Shown piece by piece: positions 44,896 through 56,134 of a stretch of DNA of 64,000 nt (its first letter is position 1; the number at the start of each line of letters is the position of its first letter). Where the stretch lies: contig JAWPHD010010951.1 of NCBI GenBank assembly GCA_037043455.1, forward strand, positions 1 to 64,000, read 5' to 3'. This stretch comes from Cyrtodaria siliqua (Eukaryota; Mollusca; Bivalvia; Adapedonta; Hiatellidae). The position numbers and the translations under genes are program-made. A model generated the notes under the pieces. That model was not told the DNA's origin, searched no databases, and was given only the letters and a program-made list of their open reading frames with translations.

Positions 44896-46383
44896 AATCT
44901 GATCAAAAACCAGTATTTTTCTTTAATTGGCAATTGTCTGGTACATTTTAAGAAAGAGAACAGACGATTGGAGCAAAGCAGTCAAGATCTATGTTTCTGA
45001 TTTTATGGATCCTCATCTCTCACTGTCAAAATTTCAAGACAAATTCAGCATAAGTAATGTAGATCTACAGGCATCTGATGTTTATGTATCCTCAACTTAA
45101 TATCACATTGCTACACTGTCCGATCCACAAGATGAGTCAATAACACCATAGAATAGTATGGCCTAGTAGTGTGCCCTTTTGTTTCATATCATTACCATAA
45201 TAATTATAAACCATCTCTTTATTAAGTCAGTATTATTCTAAAGGAAAAAAGAAATGCAACTTGACAATTTCCGCTATATAAAGAATATACTGCACACTTA
45301 ATTCGACATAATATGCCAGAGAAATCCCAAAATGTTTTGTAAGAAAACGGTTGCAACTAGTTAGAGAAAGGACAAAACTGTGATGTTATAGACTTTTTAA
45401 CTAGACACTTTGCAACACAAAAGTTCCACTTTCAAAATTTGAGCCATTTCAGTACTGTATTTAATGTTAAAAGATTGCAAAATTGTATATCCTAAGTTTG
45501 CTCACCAGCGCCAAAGGCGTATTCTATCAAAACACTGAAGGGATAACATTTGGTGTGTTGTGTGTTGTTTTAGTCTTTTTTCTGATTGTTAATTTAGCCA
45601 TGTACCATTCGATTAACAGCAGCATATTATACATACAATATACAGCGGAAATTCCCGTGTTGCATTTCTCTTTGCCTTTAATATATATTGCCAATGTCCT
45701 AATCACAAGCAAAATTATTAGAAGTAATACAAAATGAGGATGATTGATTCCAATGTCATCAAATGGAGCAGTAATGGAGAACTATAGTTACCCTTCACAT
45801 ACTACATCCATAATTCTACACATACAATGTCTAGGCCCTCAGGTTCCAATAACCTGATGGAACAGTATAGCCATATACAGCTGTGGAATAGTGCAATAAA
45901 ATCCCCACCCCCCATATACAGCTAATAAAATCCCCCCCCACCCCCACACCACCGTAATGCTACATAATTTATACAATGTCCAGGGCCTTAGGTTCAATAA
46001 CTTGATGGAATAGTGTGAGTTTGACCAATAATTAAATCCCCTGTCTAATCAATATCAGGGATATTAGAAATACTGACACTCAGGATTTGATAGGCTCTAA
46101 GGTTCCAATCTCATCCAACTGAACAATGCTTTTTTATTCTAATGGCAACATAGCCTTTGCAGCAAAATGGAAGAGAGTTTCCTAACCAGGGTTATGTGAG
46201 GTGCCGACAGACATGAACTTGTCACCAACCGCACCCTTTAGTATAGGGCGGGCGGAGTCGAAGGACAATTCCTAAGCAAATAAACTAAGTCTGAATCCTC
46301 ACTGGAACATACATGTATGAAGTGCTATATGATAAGACATTCCCAAGCAGACGTTCAAGGTTGCATCCCTGCTGGTGGTTTGG
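44896..46383. other. intronic sequence with a diverged direct repeat
   Basis: Two related ~60-bp segments (about 45812-45875 and 45960-46015) share ATACAATGTC.AGG.CCT.AGGTTC and AA.CTGATGGAA.AGT. C-rich runs near 45902-45955 could form a G4 on the minus strand. No gene recognised. Confidence 0.5.
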
Positions 46384-46625
46384 TTTCTTTGAATGGTATT
46401 TTACGCCATTTTTAACACCAATGTCAGGCCATATATGTAATATAGGATGTTTGTTTGCGGTAGAGGGAGCGACCATCCCATTTTTCCTGGGGAGAATCAG
46501 TACTGTACACCTTCCGCCATACGTAAGAATCAACACTTTCTCACTTGACGTCGATCCCCCAGTGGGATTCGAACCCGCAGCGGTGACAGGCAAGAAAGTT
46601 TTAGACTCTGCGGACAGCTCTCCAT
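46384..46625 (-). mobile_element. SINE-alpha copy 5, with head
   Basis: Plus-strand landmarks GGTATTTTACGCCATTTTTA, TCAGTACTGTACACCTTCCG and CCCAGTGGGATTCGAACCCG (inverse of the B box near 46570), followed by the tRNA-like upstream half (GTGACAGGCAAGAAAGTTTT). The most complete SINE-alpha in the window. Confidence 0.82.
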
Positions 46626-46890
46626 TAACACAGGATGTGGTGAAAGTGCATCTGTCAGGTAGGTGAACTAGTCTGCATCCCTGCTGGGATGGAAGCTCAA
46701 TGAAATGGTTCTTTTCTTCAATTATTGTCAGATTCAGGTGACAGGCAAGAAAGTTTTAGACTCTGCGGACATCTCCATTAACACAGGATGTGGTGAAAGT
46801 GCATCTGTCAGGTAGGTGAACTAGTCTGCATCCCTGCTGGGATGGAAGCTCAATGAAATGGTTCTTTTCTTCAATTATTGCCAGATTCTG
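46582..46890. repeat. 155-bp tandem duplication that includes the SINE-alpha head end
   Basis: Two units starting GGTGACAGGCAAGAAAG at 46582 and 46737. They differ by a 4-bp deletion (GGACAGCTCTCC against GGACATCTCC) and a few substitutions. It is a recent duplication of the SINE 5' end with flanking DNA. Confidence 0.93.
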
Positions 46891-47384
46891 TTTCCCAGAT
46901 CCGATTCCATCATCTCAAGTTTCATTACTAACTAATCAAAACAGCTTTTTACCCTAATACTCCTTCTGCTTGTATGGTCAGGAATTGTTTCTTAGGACTT
47001 GATTTAATTTTTAAGATGTGATGAATGTACATACTTCATTGTATTCATCTTGTCCTGGTTTTCAAATCAAATGCTTGGATCCATTCTGATTTTGGATAAG
47101 GAGGTTGCAAATTTAAAAGATATTCTCCAGGGAAAGAATAAGAAGTAATTTTTACATTCCTTAAGAATTCAGATAGAATCTTTAGAATGAGTTAAGTATG
47201 AGTTTAACTAGGTTGAATTGCTGTTCAACAGCTCATCAGCAAATTGTAAAGACTATTACTAATTGCCCCATAAAGAATGAAGGATATTATAAGTTACCCA
47301 GTAGGGTAGTGACCAGCTACCTAATTTGACCTTATTACCGCACAGTGCGGTTATTTTAAAAAAAAAATCAAAAAATCTTGTAAA

Positions 47385-47895
47385 AAGATGTGAACAAATT
47401 AATGTAAACATTTTTTTTTAAGATTTGTCTTAAATTTCTGTAACTTATAGCAAAATTTAGTGCACTTAATGGGTCAAATGTCCAGTGGAGTTACCTGACC
47501 TAGTAAGCCCACACAAGGTATTTTCCAAGAAGAAAAGCATTTAGAGTGATCTCCCTTTGACACAATTTCCATACTTGTTTTTAAGAAAAACCTTCAAGGC
47601 ATCTGTCATATTTCTTTTTCACATGGCCCTTGGTCATACTTGCCCTTTTTCCGTCACTTTTATTAGTTAATGTAAAAAAGTACAGTAATAATTACTTTGC
47701 CATGAAAACCACCACAAGCTTGATCAAATCGAGGTGCCAGTGCAAAACTATTGTAACTACATATGAATAAAGAAGGAGATACAATAGTTTTGAACAAATG
47801 TGAACATCCTTTTTTTAATGATCTGTCCATAAAATTCTGTAACTTATAGCAAAATATAGTGCACTTAATGGGTCAAATGTCCAGTGCAATTTCCT
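47385..47895 (+). repeat. pair of direct repeats ~115 bp, spaced ~420 bp
   Basis: Near 47385-47505 and 47795-47895; both contain TTCTGTAACTTATAGCAAAA and GTGCACTTAATGGGTCAAAT followed by GTCCAGTG. They appear to be fragments of one dispersed repeat. Confidence 0.8.
47738..47781 (+). repeat. 44-bp exact repeat, copy 1
   Basis: Identical to 50150-50193 (starts CAGTGCAAAACTATTGTAAC, includes AAAGAAGGAGATA); flanks diverge soon after. Part of an unidentified dispersed repeat. Confidence 0.9.
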
Positions 47896-48144
47896 CCCAG
47901 CTCAGATGTCATGCTGCAGATAAATCTTGATTCATTCAAGTTGGCTGTCGGCCGAATCCATCACGTCAGCCCTGAAGTGCATATGGCTGTTTTTAAACTT
48001 GCTTTTATATTGTTTTGCTGTTTTTAACATCTTTACACTGTTTTCTCCTCAAACCTCTTATTTTTACCTTTTCTTGTTTACTTACTAGACACAATGTGCA
48101 GTTTCCCAATTAATTGAGGTCGTGTGGTAAAATATATAGAGATG

Positions 48145-48594
48145 TAAATACAGTACATCAGAAATACAGTTCATCAGTAAAGTTAAATACAGTACATCAG
48201 TAAAGTTAAATACAGTTCATCAGTAAAGTTAAATACAGTACATCAGTAAAGTTAAATACAGTTCATCAGTAAAGTTAAATACAGTACATCAGTAAAGTTA
48301 AATATAGTACATCAGTAAAGTTAAATACAGTACATCAGTAAAGTTAAATACATCACATCAGAAAGTTAAATACAGTTCATCAGTAAAGTTAAATACAGTA
48401 CATCAGAAATACAGTACATCAGTAAAGTTAAATACAGTACATCAGTAAAGTTAAATACAGTACATCAGTAAATTTAAATACAGTTCATCAGTAAAGTTAA
48501 ATACAGTACATCAGTAAAGTTAAATACAGTACATCAGTAAAGTTAAATACAGTTCATCAGTAAAGTTAAATACAGTACATCAGTAAAGTTAAAA
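48145..48594 (+). repeat. 23-bp tandem repeat, ~20 copies
   Basis: Unit TACATCAGTAAAGTTAAATACAG-type with TACATC/TTCATC variants, and two shortened units (CAGAAATACAG). Confidence 0.95.
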
Positions 48595-50149
48595 TCAATG
48601 TCCCCCACACCCCCACACTCATCCCATCCAATGCCAAACTTAACACAAATTTCAAAATTTTAAGAAATAGTTATTTAAAAGGTATTAATATTTATAAATT
48701 TTCTATCTGCATTATGATGCCCAGACAGTGTGTCCCTGGCGAGAATGCATTACAGCTAAATAGGTGTTCTAATTATGCAATATTCATAGAGTGCCTCCTG
48801 ACAAAATGTCAAAACTTCATACATCATTATATTGAAGAGTAGGAATATGTGATCGCAGCTCTTAGAGCGCGCCATCTCAAGGTGTACCGTCTCAGTCCTT
48901 AGGGTGTTAATATGAATTAATATACATATATACAAGTTTATTTTATGTACTTTTATGAATACTCAGGGACTCATACAGCCTGATACAAAATGCTATTTTC
49001 GATAATTGTGTATTTTATATGTGACACTCAAACAGAAAATAAAATCTAAAATCTTTCCTTCTCATCTCTCTAAGGGCATAGTAAAACATGAACCATGTAG
49101 TGCAATGTGAAATCGTGTCTCTTAAATCACCCAAGGGAGATTATAAAATGTTTCTACAAAAGCAAAAACTGGAAATTCAGCACAATGGTGTATAAAAATG
49201 TCACACATTTTTTTGGTTTGTAAAAATGACAAGAATATTCCTCCAAAAATGAGCTACTTTTAAGAGAAATGTTTTTGCTGTATTAGCTTTATCTACAAAA
49301 CTGACAACACTGTAGTGTCCAATGTTCAACATTATGGGTTTATGGCTTGCAAAATTAAAATTAATTTCTTCAATGAGGAACAGTGACTTGTCTCCCCTTT
49401 TAACTATCTCCAAGCGTTTGGTTCATCGCTATTTTTACTGTTGTCTATTTTCATTCCAATCTTTGTGGATCGCTGAGCCCGATATGTAAATTTATATAGA
49501 TATCGGTGGTACATGCAAATACTTTGTTTTCTTACTTTAATTTGGAAAAGGTGGTTTCACTACTCCAGCCTTTAAATGCTTTGCTTATTGTTTAATCACC
49601 CCTAGGGTATGCTGTCTACTTTTTAATTTACTGTTACTTGTGATATCCAGCTTCATAACCGCTGCTCCCAACTAAATTCCATTTTTTTCATTTTGCCCAT
49701 TCAAGTTTTTCCAGGTACAAATCGGAGGAAATCTGGATATGCTACCCTTGACTATCAAGAATGTTAAAATGACGTCTCTGGGGTAAAAAAGTGGTTCAAG
49801 CCTTCACACCAAATAATTAGCCAAAACATTTTATAGCATGTATAGTTGGCACAAAGCATATTTTAGACATCAAACATCATCAAAAAATGTGTGCAATTAA
49901 AATCCCACAGTTCAAAACTTGCTTATTAGGTACAAAGTCAAGTATATATGTACAGGAACCGGAGGCAATATTAAAGATCTGTGGATATTCCATCTAATTG
50001 GCATTAAAACATATAAATGATCCTTAAATTGGGTCTAAAGTTCTGTCTTGTTTTATAAAACCATATTTGATATATAAAAGATCCCCTAAATTGGGTCTTA
50101 AGTTCTGTATTATTTTATTACTGATAATGTCCTTGCATTTCGAGGGGGT
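48595..50149. other. intronic sequence, nothing assigned
   Basis: AT-rich. A small duplicated phrase (CCTTAAATTGGGTCTAAAGT / CCCTAAATTGGGTCTTAAGT) lies at about 50020 and 50082. No exon seen. Confidence 0.45.
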
Positions 50150-50193
50150 CAGTGCAAAACTATTGTAACTACATATGAATAAAGAAGGAGATA
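50150..50193 (+). repeat. 44-bp exact repeat, copy 2
   Basis: Identical to 47738-47781; see that entry. Confidence 0.9.
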
Positions 50194-50664
50194 AAATAGT
50201 GTTGCACCGAACCCTGGATTTATTGATTTTTTTTTCTTCTAACAAAATCATTCTGGGAAAGTGGGACAGTTATTCTAGGCATTAGGAAAATGAAATACTG
50301 CTTTTAATAAGAAAAGAATAATTATAACGGGAGAATGTTATTATGGATGGCTTTTATGTGCCTTAGGCGACAATCACCAATACATCCTCTCGTGGCACAA
50401 AACTTAAAGACAAAATAGCGTTGGCGTTGTTAACCAAATTATACCAGTTATTTTCTATGCCTATTTCAATTCTTTCTTTCGGATTTTTTTTTCTGCCACG
50501 TTTTTATTCTCTCAGAGTAAGATCTAGTTCTGTTTAATTTTACAGCATCTGGCACCTGTTTCTGTCTTTCTTTTATAATGAAATCAAAAATGTCTCAATG
50601 CATGATGGGTAATATTGGCAAAGGAGAACTTGGAGGCAATCATAAAATTGAATGAGAAACATTT

Positions 50665-50760
50665 TTTTCCATTGTTTTACTTGGCCACCAATGTGGATAC
50701 TCATGAACTCCCATTGAATCTGGCGTGTTGTGGGTTGGAGAGGACTGTCAAACTTGAAAG
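50665..50760 (-). mobile_element. possible LINE 3' end fragment
   Basis: A T run followed by GGCGTGTTGTGGGTTGGAGA resembles the plus-strand reading of the LINE 3' terminus (34557-34660, GGCATGTTGTGGGTCGGGGA). The space between shows weak similarity. Probably a short 5'-truncated insertion of a related LINE. Confidence 0.4.
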
Positions 50761-51005
50761 TCTTGTAAGTTCCAAATCCTACTTCTAGGTCAAAATCTTT
50801 AATTTGAAGATATAAATTGTTACAAAGTGTTTAAATCGCTTTAGAAAAGGATGGGAAACCCAGGATTTGGATTTCAAAACTTATTGAAATTTGCTTTTCA
50901 TTCGTTTCAAATTTCAGGGGCAAAAAAACAAAGGTATTTTTTAAATGTGTTGCAGTAGCTAGAACTCTAGCCAAACACAAACCAAAATACAAGGTTAGCA
51001 ACTAA

Positions 51006-51505
51006 AACATCCTACAACTCCTAAAACTTGTCCAGAACTCCAACAACTTTGATTTCAATGGCGAACACTACCTTCAAATCGGAGGCACTGCAATGGGTAC
51101 TTGTTTAGCACCCTCCTACGCAAACATCTTCATGGGCGAACTCGAAACAAAATGTTTATGTAACGCAACCCATAAACCACACACCTATAAACGGTTCATT
51201 GATGACATATTCATAATCTGGACACACGGTCTCAAACTTCTATACAAGTTCATAGATTATTTGAATCAAGCACACAAAAGCATCAAATTCACATCCAAAA
51301 TATCAGAGAAAGAAATCTCGTCCCTAGATACAACAAAGGCTACAAGATAGCTGTAAAATTATTTACCGAAGAGACAGACACTCACTCTTATCTCAAATTT
51401 ACATCCTCCCATTTCTAAGGATAAAACGCAATTGCACGTCGGACCTCTACTTCGAGGAAAATGCGCTCACTATGGAAAACAAACTTTTCCTACATATTGA
51501 GCAAA
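51006..51505 (+). pseudogene. Penelope-like element reverse transcriptase, decayed fragment
   Basis: The frame is open from 51006 to 51350 and holds the conserved block NNFDFNGEHYLQIGGTAMGT, then APSYANIFMG, then YKRFIDDIFIIW (motif C with IDD) and ISSLDT. This is the wording of Penelope-like RTs, not of LINEs or LTR elements. After 51350 the homologous reading continues in another frame (LFTEETDTHSYLKFTSSHF), hits a stop near 51415, and resumes as IKRNCTSDLYFEENAL. It therefore has at least one frameshift and several stops. The N-terminus is missing. It lies antisense to the host gene. Confidence 0.82.
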
Positions 51506-51631
51506 CAAAAATGTCAGCAATGACTTACACTTGAGAATTCTGTCAGAAAATCTATTCTAATGCTACAAGTTTCTCCCGTCATAAGAATAGGCCTATTATG
51601 TATGTGGAAATTACTACAAGCTCAAAGATTA

Positions 51632-51974
51632 TGTCATAAAACACCAATATAAGGCACACCAACCCACCAGTCCCATAAAACAAACAATCACCATTCAGAC
51701 TCCAGACTGGGACTGGGGACAAAACACAGACTTTCTTGATGATCTTCTACGGGAAACGAACCAAAAACCAAGGGACGAATGGGATGAGATATGGATAAAC
51801 AGTCACGACGCACTTACTGTTGCTCCAACAATCCCATCATGGAGGGCAAACAACCCTCCACCAGAAGCGACAGGCTCCAGGCGTACCTACCACGCTGGAC
51901 CCACCTTGGATGCGGCATCATTCACCCTACATCATTTAAAACAATACAACCTCACAAAGAAATTCTATTTCTAA
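51632..51974 (+). pseudogene. C-terminal coding fragment of unknown protein
   Basis: About 114 open codons without ATG, ending in TAA at 51972. The composition is protein-like (TIQTPDWDWGQNTDFLDDLL, EWDEIWINSHDAL, then a Pro-rich stretch, ending LKQYNLTKKFYF). It is in a fixed position behind the Penelope-like RT, so it may be that element's C-terminal part or a second ORF. I see no GIY-YIG endonuclease signature, which is what would be expected of many Penelope-like elements. Confidence 0.5.
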
Positions 51975-52528
51975 AAGCCACACTCTTACAGATAAGTACT
52001 TGTTTTTTTTAATGTATTTCAAAATTTAAACAGTTTCAAATTAAGATAAAACACATCTCTTTTAGTTACTGATGAGCACAAACTGTACGAAACTAGTGTG
52101 AAGAATACTCCTATTGATAAATAACAAATTTATCAAAATGCTGCATAAAACCAAACATTTCTTGTCGAAAACATTGACAAAATCATGCAAAGGTACACAT
52201 AATTATTACCTCCACGGCAAAAATATGCCTACTACGTTCTCTTACCTTTTACTGTGGTGGTAAATATTTAGCTTCAATTATAAAAGCCCAATGCCCAGCC
52301 CTATGGAATTAAATATTGGGGATATGTTACATAATGGCAATTGTGTTCTACCCAGATGCCATTTTTGATCTAAACAAATCAGAATATGACATCATCTTAA
52401 CAACTCTTAGTTACAAGGAGAACAAAAACAGAAACCTGCATTGCTGCTTCACGATGATAGTCAAAGTTATGTTCATACATCGCATGGTGGGGCTTTTCTT
52501 TCTTGATGTTAATGGTTCAATTTCTTAC
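51975..52528. other. intronic sequence, nothing assigned
   Basis: An 81-codon ORF (52316-52561) runs into the satellite and has no recognisable domain. Confidence 0.45.
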
Positions 52529-55500
52529 ATATTCCATAACGGTCATACTTTCCTTACATAATGGTCATACCTTCCTTACGTAATGGTCATACCTTCTTAC
52601 ATAATGTTCATACATTCCTTACATATTGGTCATACCTTCCTTATGTAACAGTCATACCTACCTTACGTAACGGTCATAACTTCCTTACGTAACGGTCATA
52701 CCTTCCTTACACAGCGGTCATACCTTCCTTACATAACAGTCATACCTTCCTTACATAATGGTCATACCTTCCTTACATAACGGTCATACCTTCCTTACAT
52801 AACATTCATACCGTTCTTACGTAACGGTCATACCTTCCTTACGTAATGGTCATACGTTCCTTACATTAACAGTCATACCTTCCTTACATAACGGTCATAC
52901 CTTCCTTAGATAACGGTCATATCTTCCTTACGTAATGGTCATACCTTCCTTACATAACAGTCATACCTTCTTTACGTAATGGTCATACCTTCCTTACATA
53001 ACTGTCATACCTTCCTTACGTAACAGTCATACCTGCCTTACATAACGGTCATACCTTCCTTACATAACAGTCATACCTGCCTTACGTAACAGTCATACCT
53101 TCCTTACGTAACAGTCATACCTGCCTTACACAACGGTCCTTACGTAACAGTCATTCCTGCCTTACAAAACTGTCATACCTTCCTTACGTAACAGTCATAC
53201 CTGCCTTACATAACAGTCATACCTTCTTACGTAACGGTCATACCTTCCTTAAGTAATGGTCATACCTTCCTTACGTAATGGTCATGCCTTCCTTAGATAA
53301 CGGTCATACCTTCCTTACATAACTGTCATACCTTCCTTACATAACAGTCGTACCTTCCTTACATAACAGTGGTACCTTCCTTACGTAATGGTCATACCTT
53401 CCTTACGTAATGGTCATTCCTTCCTTACGTAATGGTCATGCCTTCCTTAGATAACAGTCATAACTTTCTTACGTAACAGTCATACCTTCCTTATGTAACA
53501 GTCATACCTTCCTTACATAACTGTCATACCTTCCTTACATAACGGTCGTACCTTCCTTACATAACAGTGATACCTTCCTTACGTAATGGTCATACCTTCC
53601 TTACGTAATAGTCATGCCTTCCTTACATAACGGTCATACCTTCCTTACATAACGGTCGTACCTTTCTTACGTAACAGTGATACCTTCCTTATGTAATGGT
53701 CATACCTTCCTTACATAACGGTCATACCTTCCTTACGTAACGGTCATACCTTCCTTACTTAATGGTCATACCTTCCTTACATAACAGTCATACCTTCCTT
53801 ACGTAATGGTCATACCTTCCTTACATAACGGTCATTCCTTCCTTACATAACGGTCATACCTTTCTTACATAACGGTCATACCTTCTTTACGTAATGGTCA
53901 TACCTTCCTTACGTAATGGTCATGTCTTCCTTAGATAACGGTCATACCTTCCTTACATAACGGTCATACCTTCCTTACATAATGGTCATACCTTTCTTAC
54001 GTAACGGTCATACCTTCCTTACGAAATGGTCATTCCTTCCTTACGTAATGGTCATGCCTTCCTTAGATAACAGTCATACCTTCCTTACATAACGGTCGTA
54101 CCTTCCTGACGTAACAGTGATACCTTCCTTACGTAATGGTCATACCTTCCTTACATAACGGTCATACCTTCCTTACATAACGGTCATACCTTTCTTACGT
54201 AACGGTCATACCTTCCTTACGTAATGGTCATAGCTTCCTTACATAACAGTCATACCTTCCTTACGTAATGGTCATACCTTCCTTACATAACGGTCATACC
54301 TTCCTTACATAACGGTCGTACCTTCCTTACATAACAGTGATACCTTCCTTACGTAATGGTCATACCTTCCTTACGTAATGGTCATGCCTTCCTTAGATAA
54401 CGGTCATACCTTCCTTACGTAACGGTCATACCTTCCTTACGTAACAGTCATACCTTCCTTACATAATTGTCATACCTTCCTTACATAACGGTCGTACCTT
54501 CCTTACATAACAGTGATACCTTCCTTACGTAATGGTCATACCTTCCGTACGTAATGGTCATGCCTTCCTTACATAACGGTCGTACCTTCCTTACGTAACA
54601 GTGATACCTTCCTTACATAATGGTCATACCTTCCTTACATAACGGTCATATCTTCCTTACGTAATGGTCATACCTTCCTTACATAACAGTCATACCTTCC
54701 TTACGTAACGGTCATACCTTCCTTACATAACGGTCATACCTTCCTTACATAAAGGTCATACCTTTCTTACATAACGGTCATACCTTTCTTATGTAATGGT
54801 CATATCTTCCTTACATAACAGTCATACCTTCCTTACGTAACGGTCATACCTTCCTTACGTAATGGTCATATCTTCCTTACATAACAGTCATACCATTCTT
54901 ACGTAATGGTCATACCTTCTTACATAACGGTCATACCTTCCTTACGTAATGGTCATACCTTCCTTACATAAGGGTCATACCTTCCTTACATAGCGGTCAT
55001 ACCTTCCTTACGTAACAGTCATACCTTTCTTACATAACAGTCATACCTTCCTTATGTAATGGTCATTCCTTCCTTACGTAATAGTAATAGTCATACCTTC
55101 CTTACATAATGGTCATACCTTCCTTACATAACAGTCATACCTTTCTTACGTAATGGTCATACCTTCCTTACATAACAGTCATACCTTCCTTATAGAACGG
55201 TCATACCTTCCTTACGTAACAGTCATACCTTCCTTATGTAATAGTCATAATTTCCTTACCTAATGGTCATACCTTCCTTACATAACGGTCATACCTTCCT
55301 TACATAACGGTCAAACCTTCCTTACATAACGGTCATACCTTCCTTACATAATGGTCATACCTTTCTTACGTAACGGTCATACCTTCCTTATGTAATGGTC
55401 ATACCTTCCTTGCACAACGGTCATACCTTTATGTAACGGTCATACCTTCCTTATGTAATGGTCATACCTTCCTTACATAATGGTCATACCTTCCTTATGT

Positions 55501-55588
55501 AATGGTCATACCTTCCTTACGTAATTGTCATACCTTCCTTATGTAATGGTCATACCTTCCTTACGTAATGGTCATACCTTCCTTACAG
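52529..55588 (+). repeat. 22-bp satellite, ~139 copies
   Basis: Unit GGTCATACCTTCCTTACGTAAC-type over 3.06 kb. Almost all variation falls at two dinucleotides: TACGTAA/TACATAA/TATGTAA and AACGGTC/AATGGTC/AACAGTC. These are CpG and its two deamination products. It ends ~395 bp left of exon A. Confidence 0.96.
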
Positions 55589-55983
55589 TGTCGCTAAGTG
55601 TTCCACTATCTGAGACAAGAGCTCAGGTTATTTTTTAACTATGTATTTTATCAGGTAACACAAGGCAATGTCTTTTCTTTTTTTATCTGTGTTGGCAGGG
55701 CTAGTGATAAAACAGTATAGAAATTCTAACGAAAATCTAACTTGTACAAAATGTACAAAGAGATGTTATGGCATGAATCATGAAATTAAATATCTCAGCT
55801 GATGATAAATAATGAAAACATCTCTTTGTATATTGTTTGACTACTGCAATGCGCAAAGCTATAAAACATGCTAATGTCAAGTTTGATTAAAACCTATTAT
55901 ATCCTGCATGCGTGTGTAAGCGATGTTAAATGTTGCCAAACTCATAAACTAAGGAACACTGAGACAAAACGTAAAATGCTTAC
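55589..55983. other. intron side of exon A
   Basis: Non-repetitive island between the 22-bp array and exon A, containing the exon's donor region. Nothing else recognised. Confidence 0.5.
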
Positions 55984-56057
55984 CTGCAAGCGTGTAGTCC
56001 ATGTCGAAGCCGAAGTATTTCACTTTCTCCAGCATCAAGCTTCTGTTGACAAAGACT
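55984..56057 (-). CDS. NT5C2: NT5C2-like gene, internal exon A (HAD motif I)
   Basis: Internal coding exon of a cytosolic purine 5'-nucleotidase (cN-II), which dephosphorylates IMP/GMP-type nucleotides in the cytosol. On the minus strand it is preceded by an acceptor (tttacag) and followed by a donor (gtaagc). It is 74 bp: 1 nt closing a codon, 24 codons, 1 nt over. The translation contains [15 protein letters not shown] followed by [10 protein letters not shown]. The latter is HAD motif I with the nucleophile and acid/base aspartates (D-M-D), and the wording is that of cN-II rather than the NT5DC paralogues. The trailing G joins the AG of exon B to give Glu, reading [11 protein letters not shown]. 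The exon sits in an island of only about 0.5 kb between two satellites. Earlier exons, including the start codon, are not visible and should lie above 64000. Confidence 0.9.
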
Positions 56058-56134
56058 CTGTAAATCGGAGAAATCTCATTTTTAGTCGAGCTGCAACTGT
56101 ATCTACGACCGTACGACATGTTAAACAACCAGTG

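Larger units (their letters stand above)
1..56057 (-). other. NT5C2: visible extent of the NT5C2-like transcription unit
   Basis: Span covering exons A, B and C and the introns between them, extending left because exon C ends with a donor site. The three exons join in frame and give about 95 continuous cN-II residues without a stop. Everything from 13808 to 23791 and from 23910 to 55983 is intron. Sequence below 13711 is intron unless a missed exon lies there. Sequence above 56057 is presumably intron too, because exon A starts with an acceptor. The LINE at 34557-38877 lies in the sense orientation relative to this gene. Confidence 0.8.

Noticed and set aside
49201..49413. 70-codon minus-strand ORF
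   Set aside because: No domain, no splice signals, length expected by chance in 64 kb.
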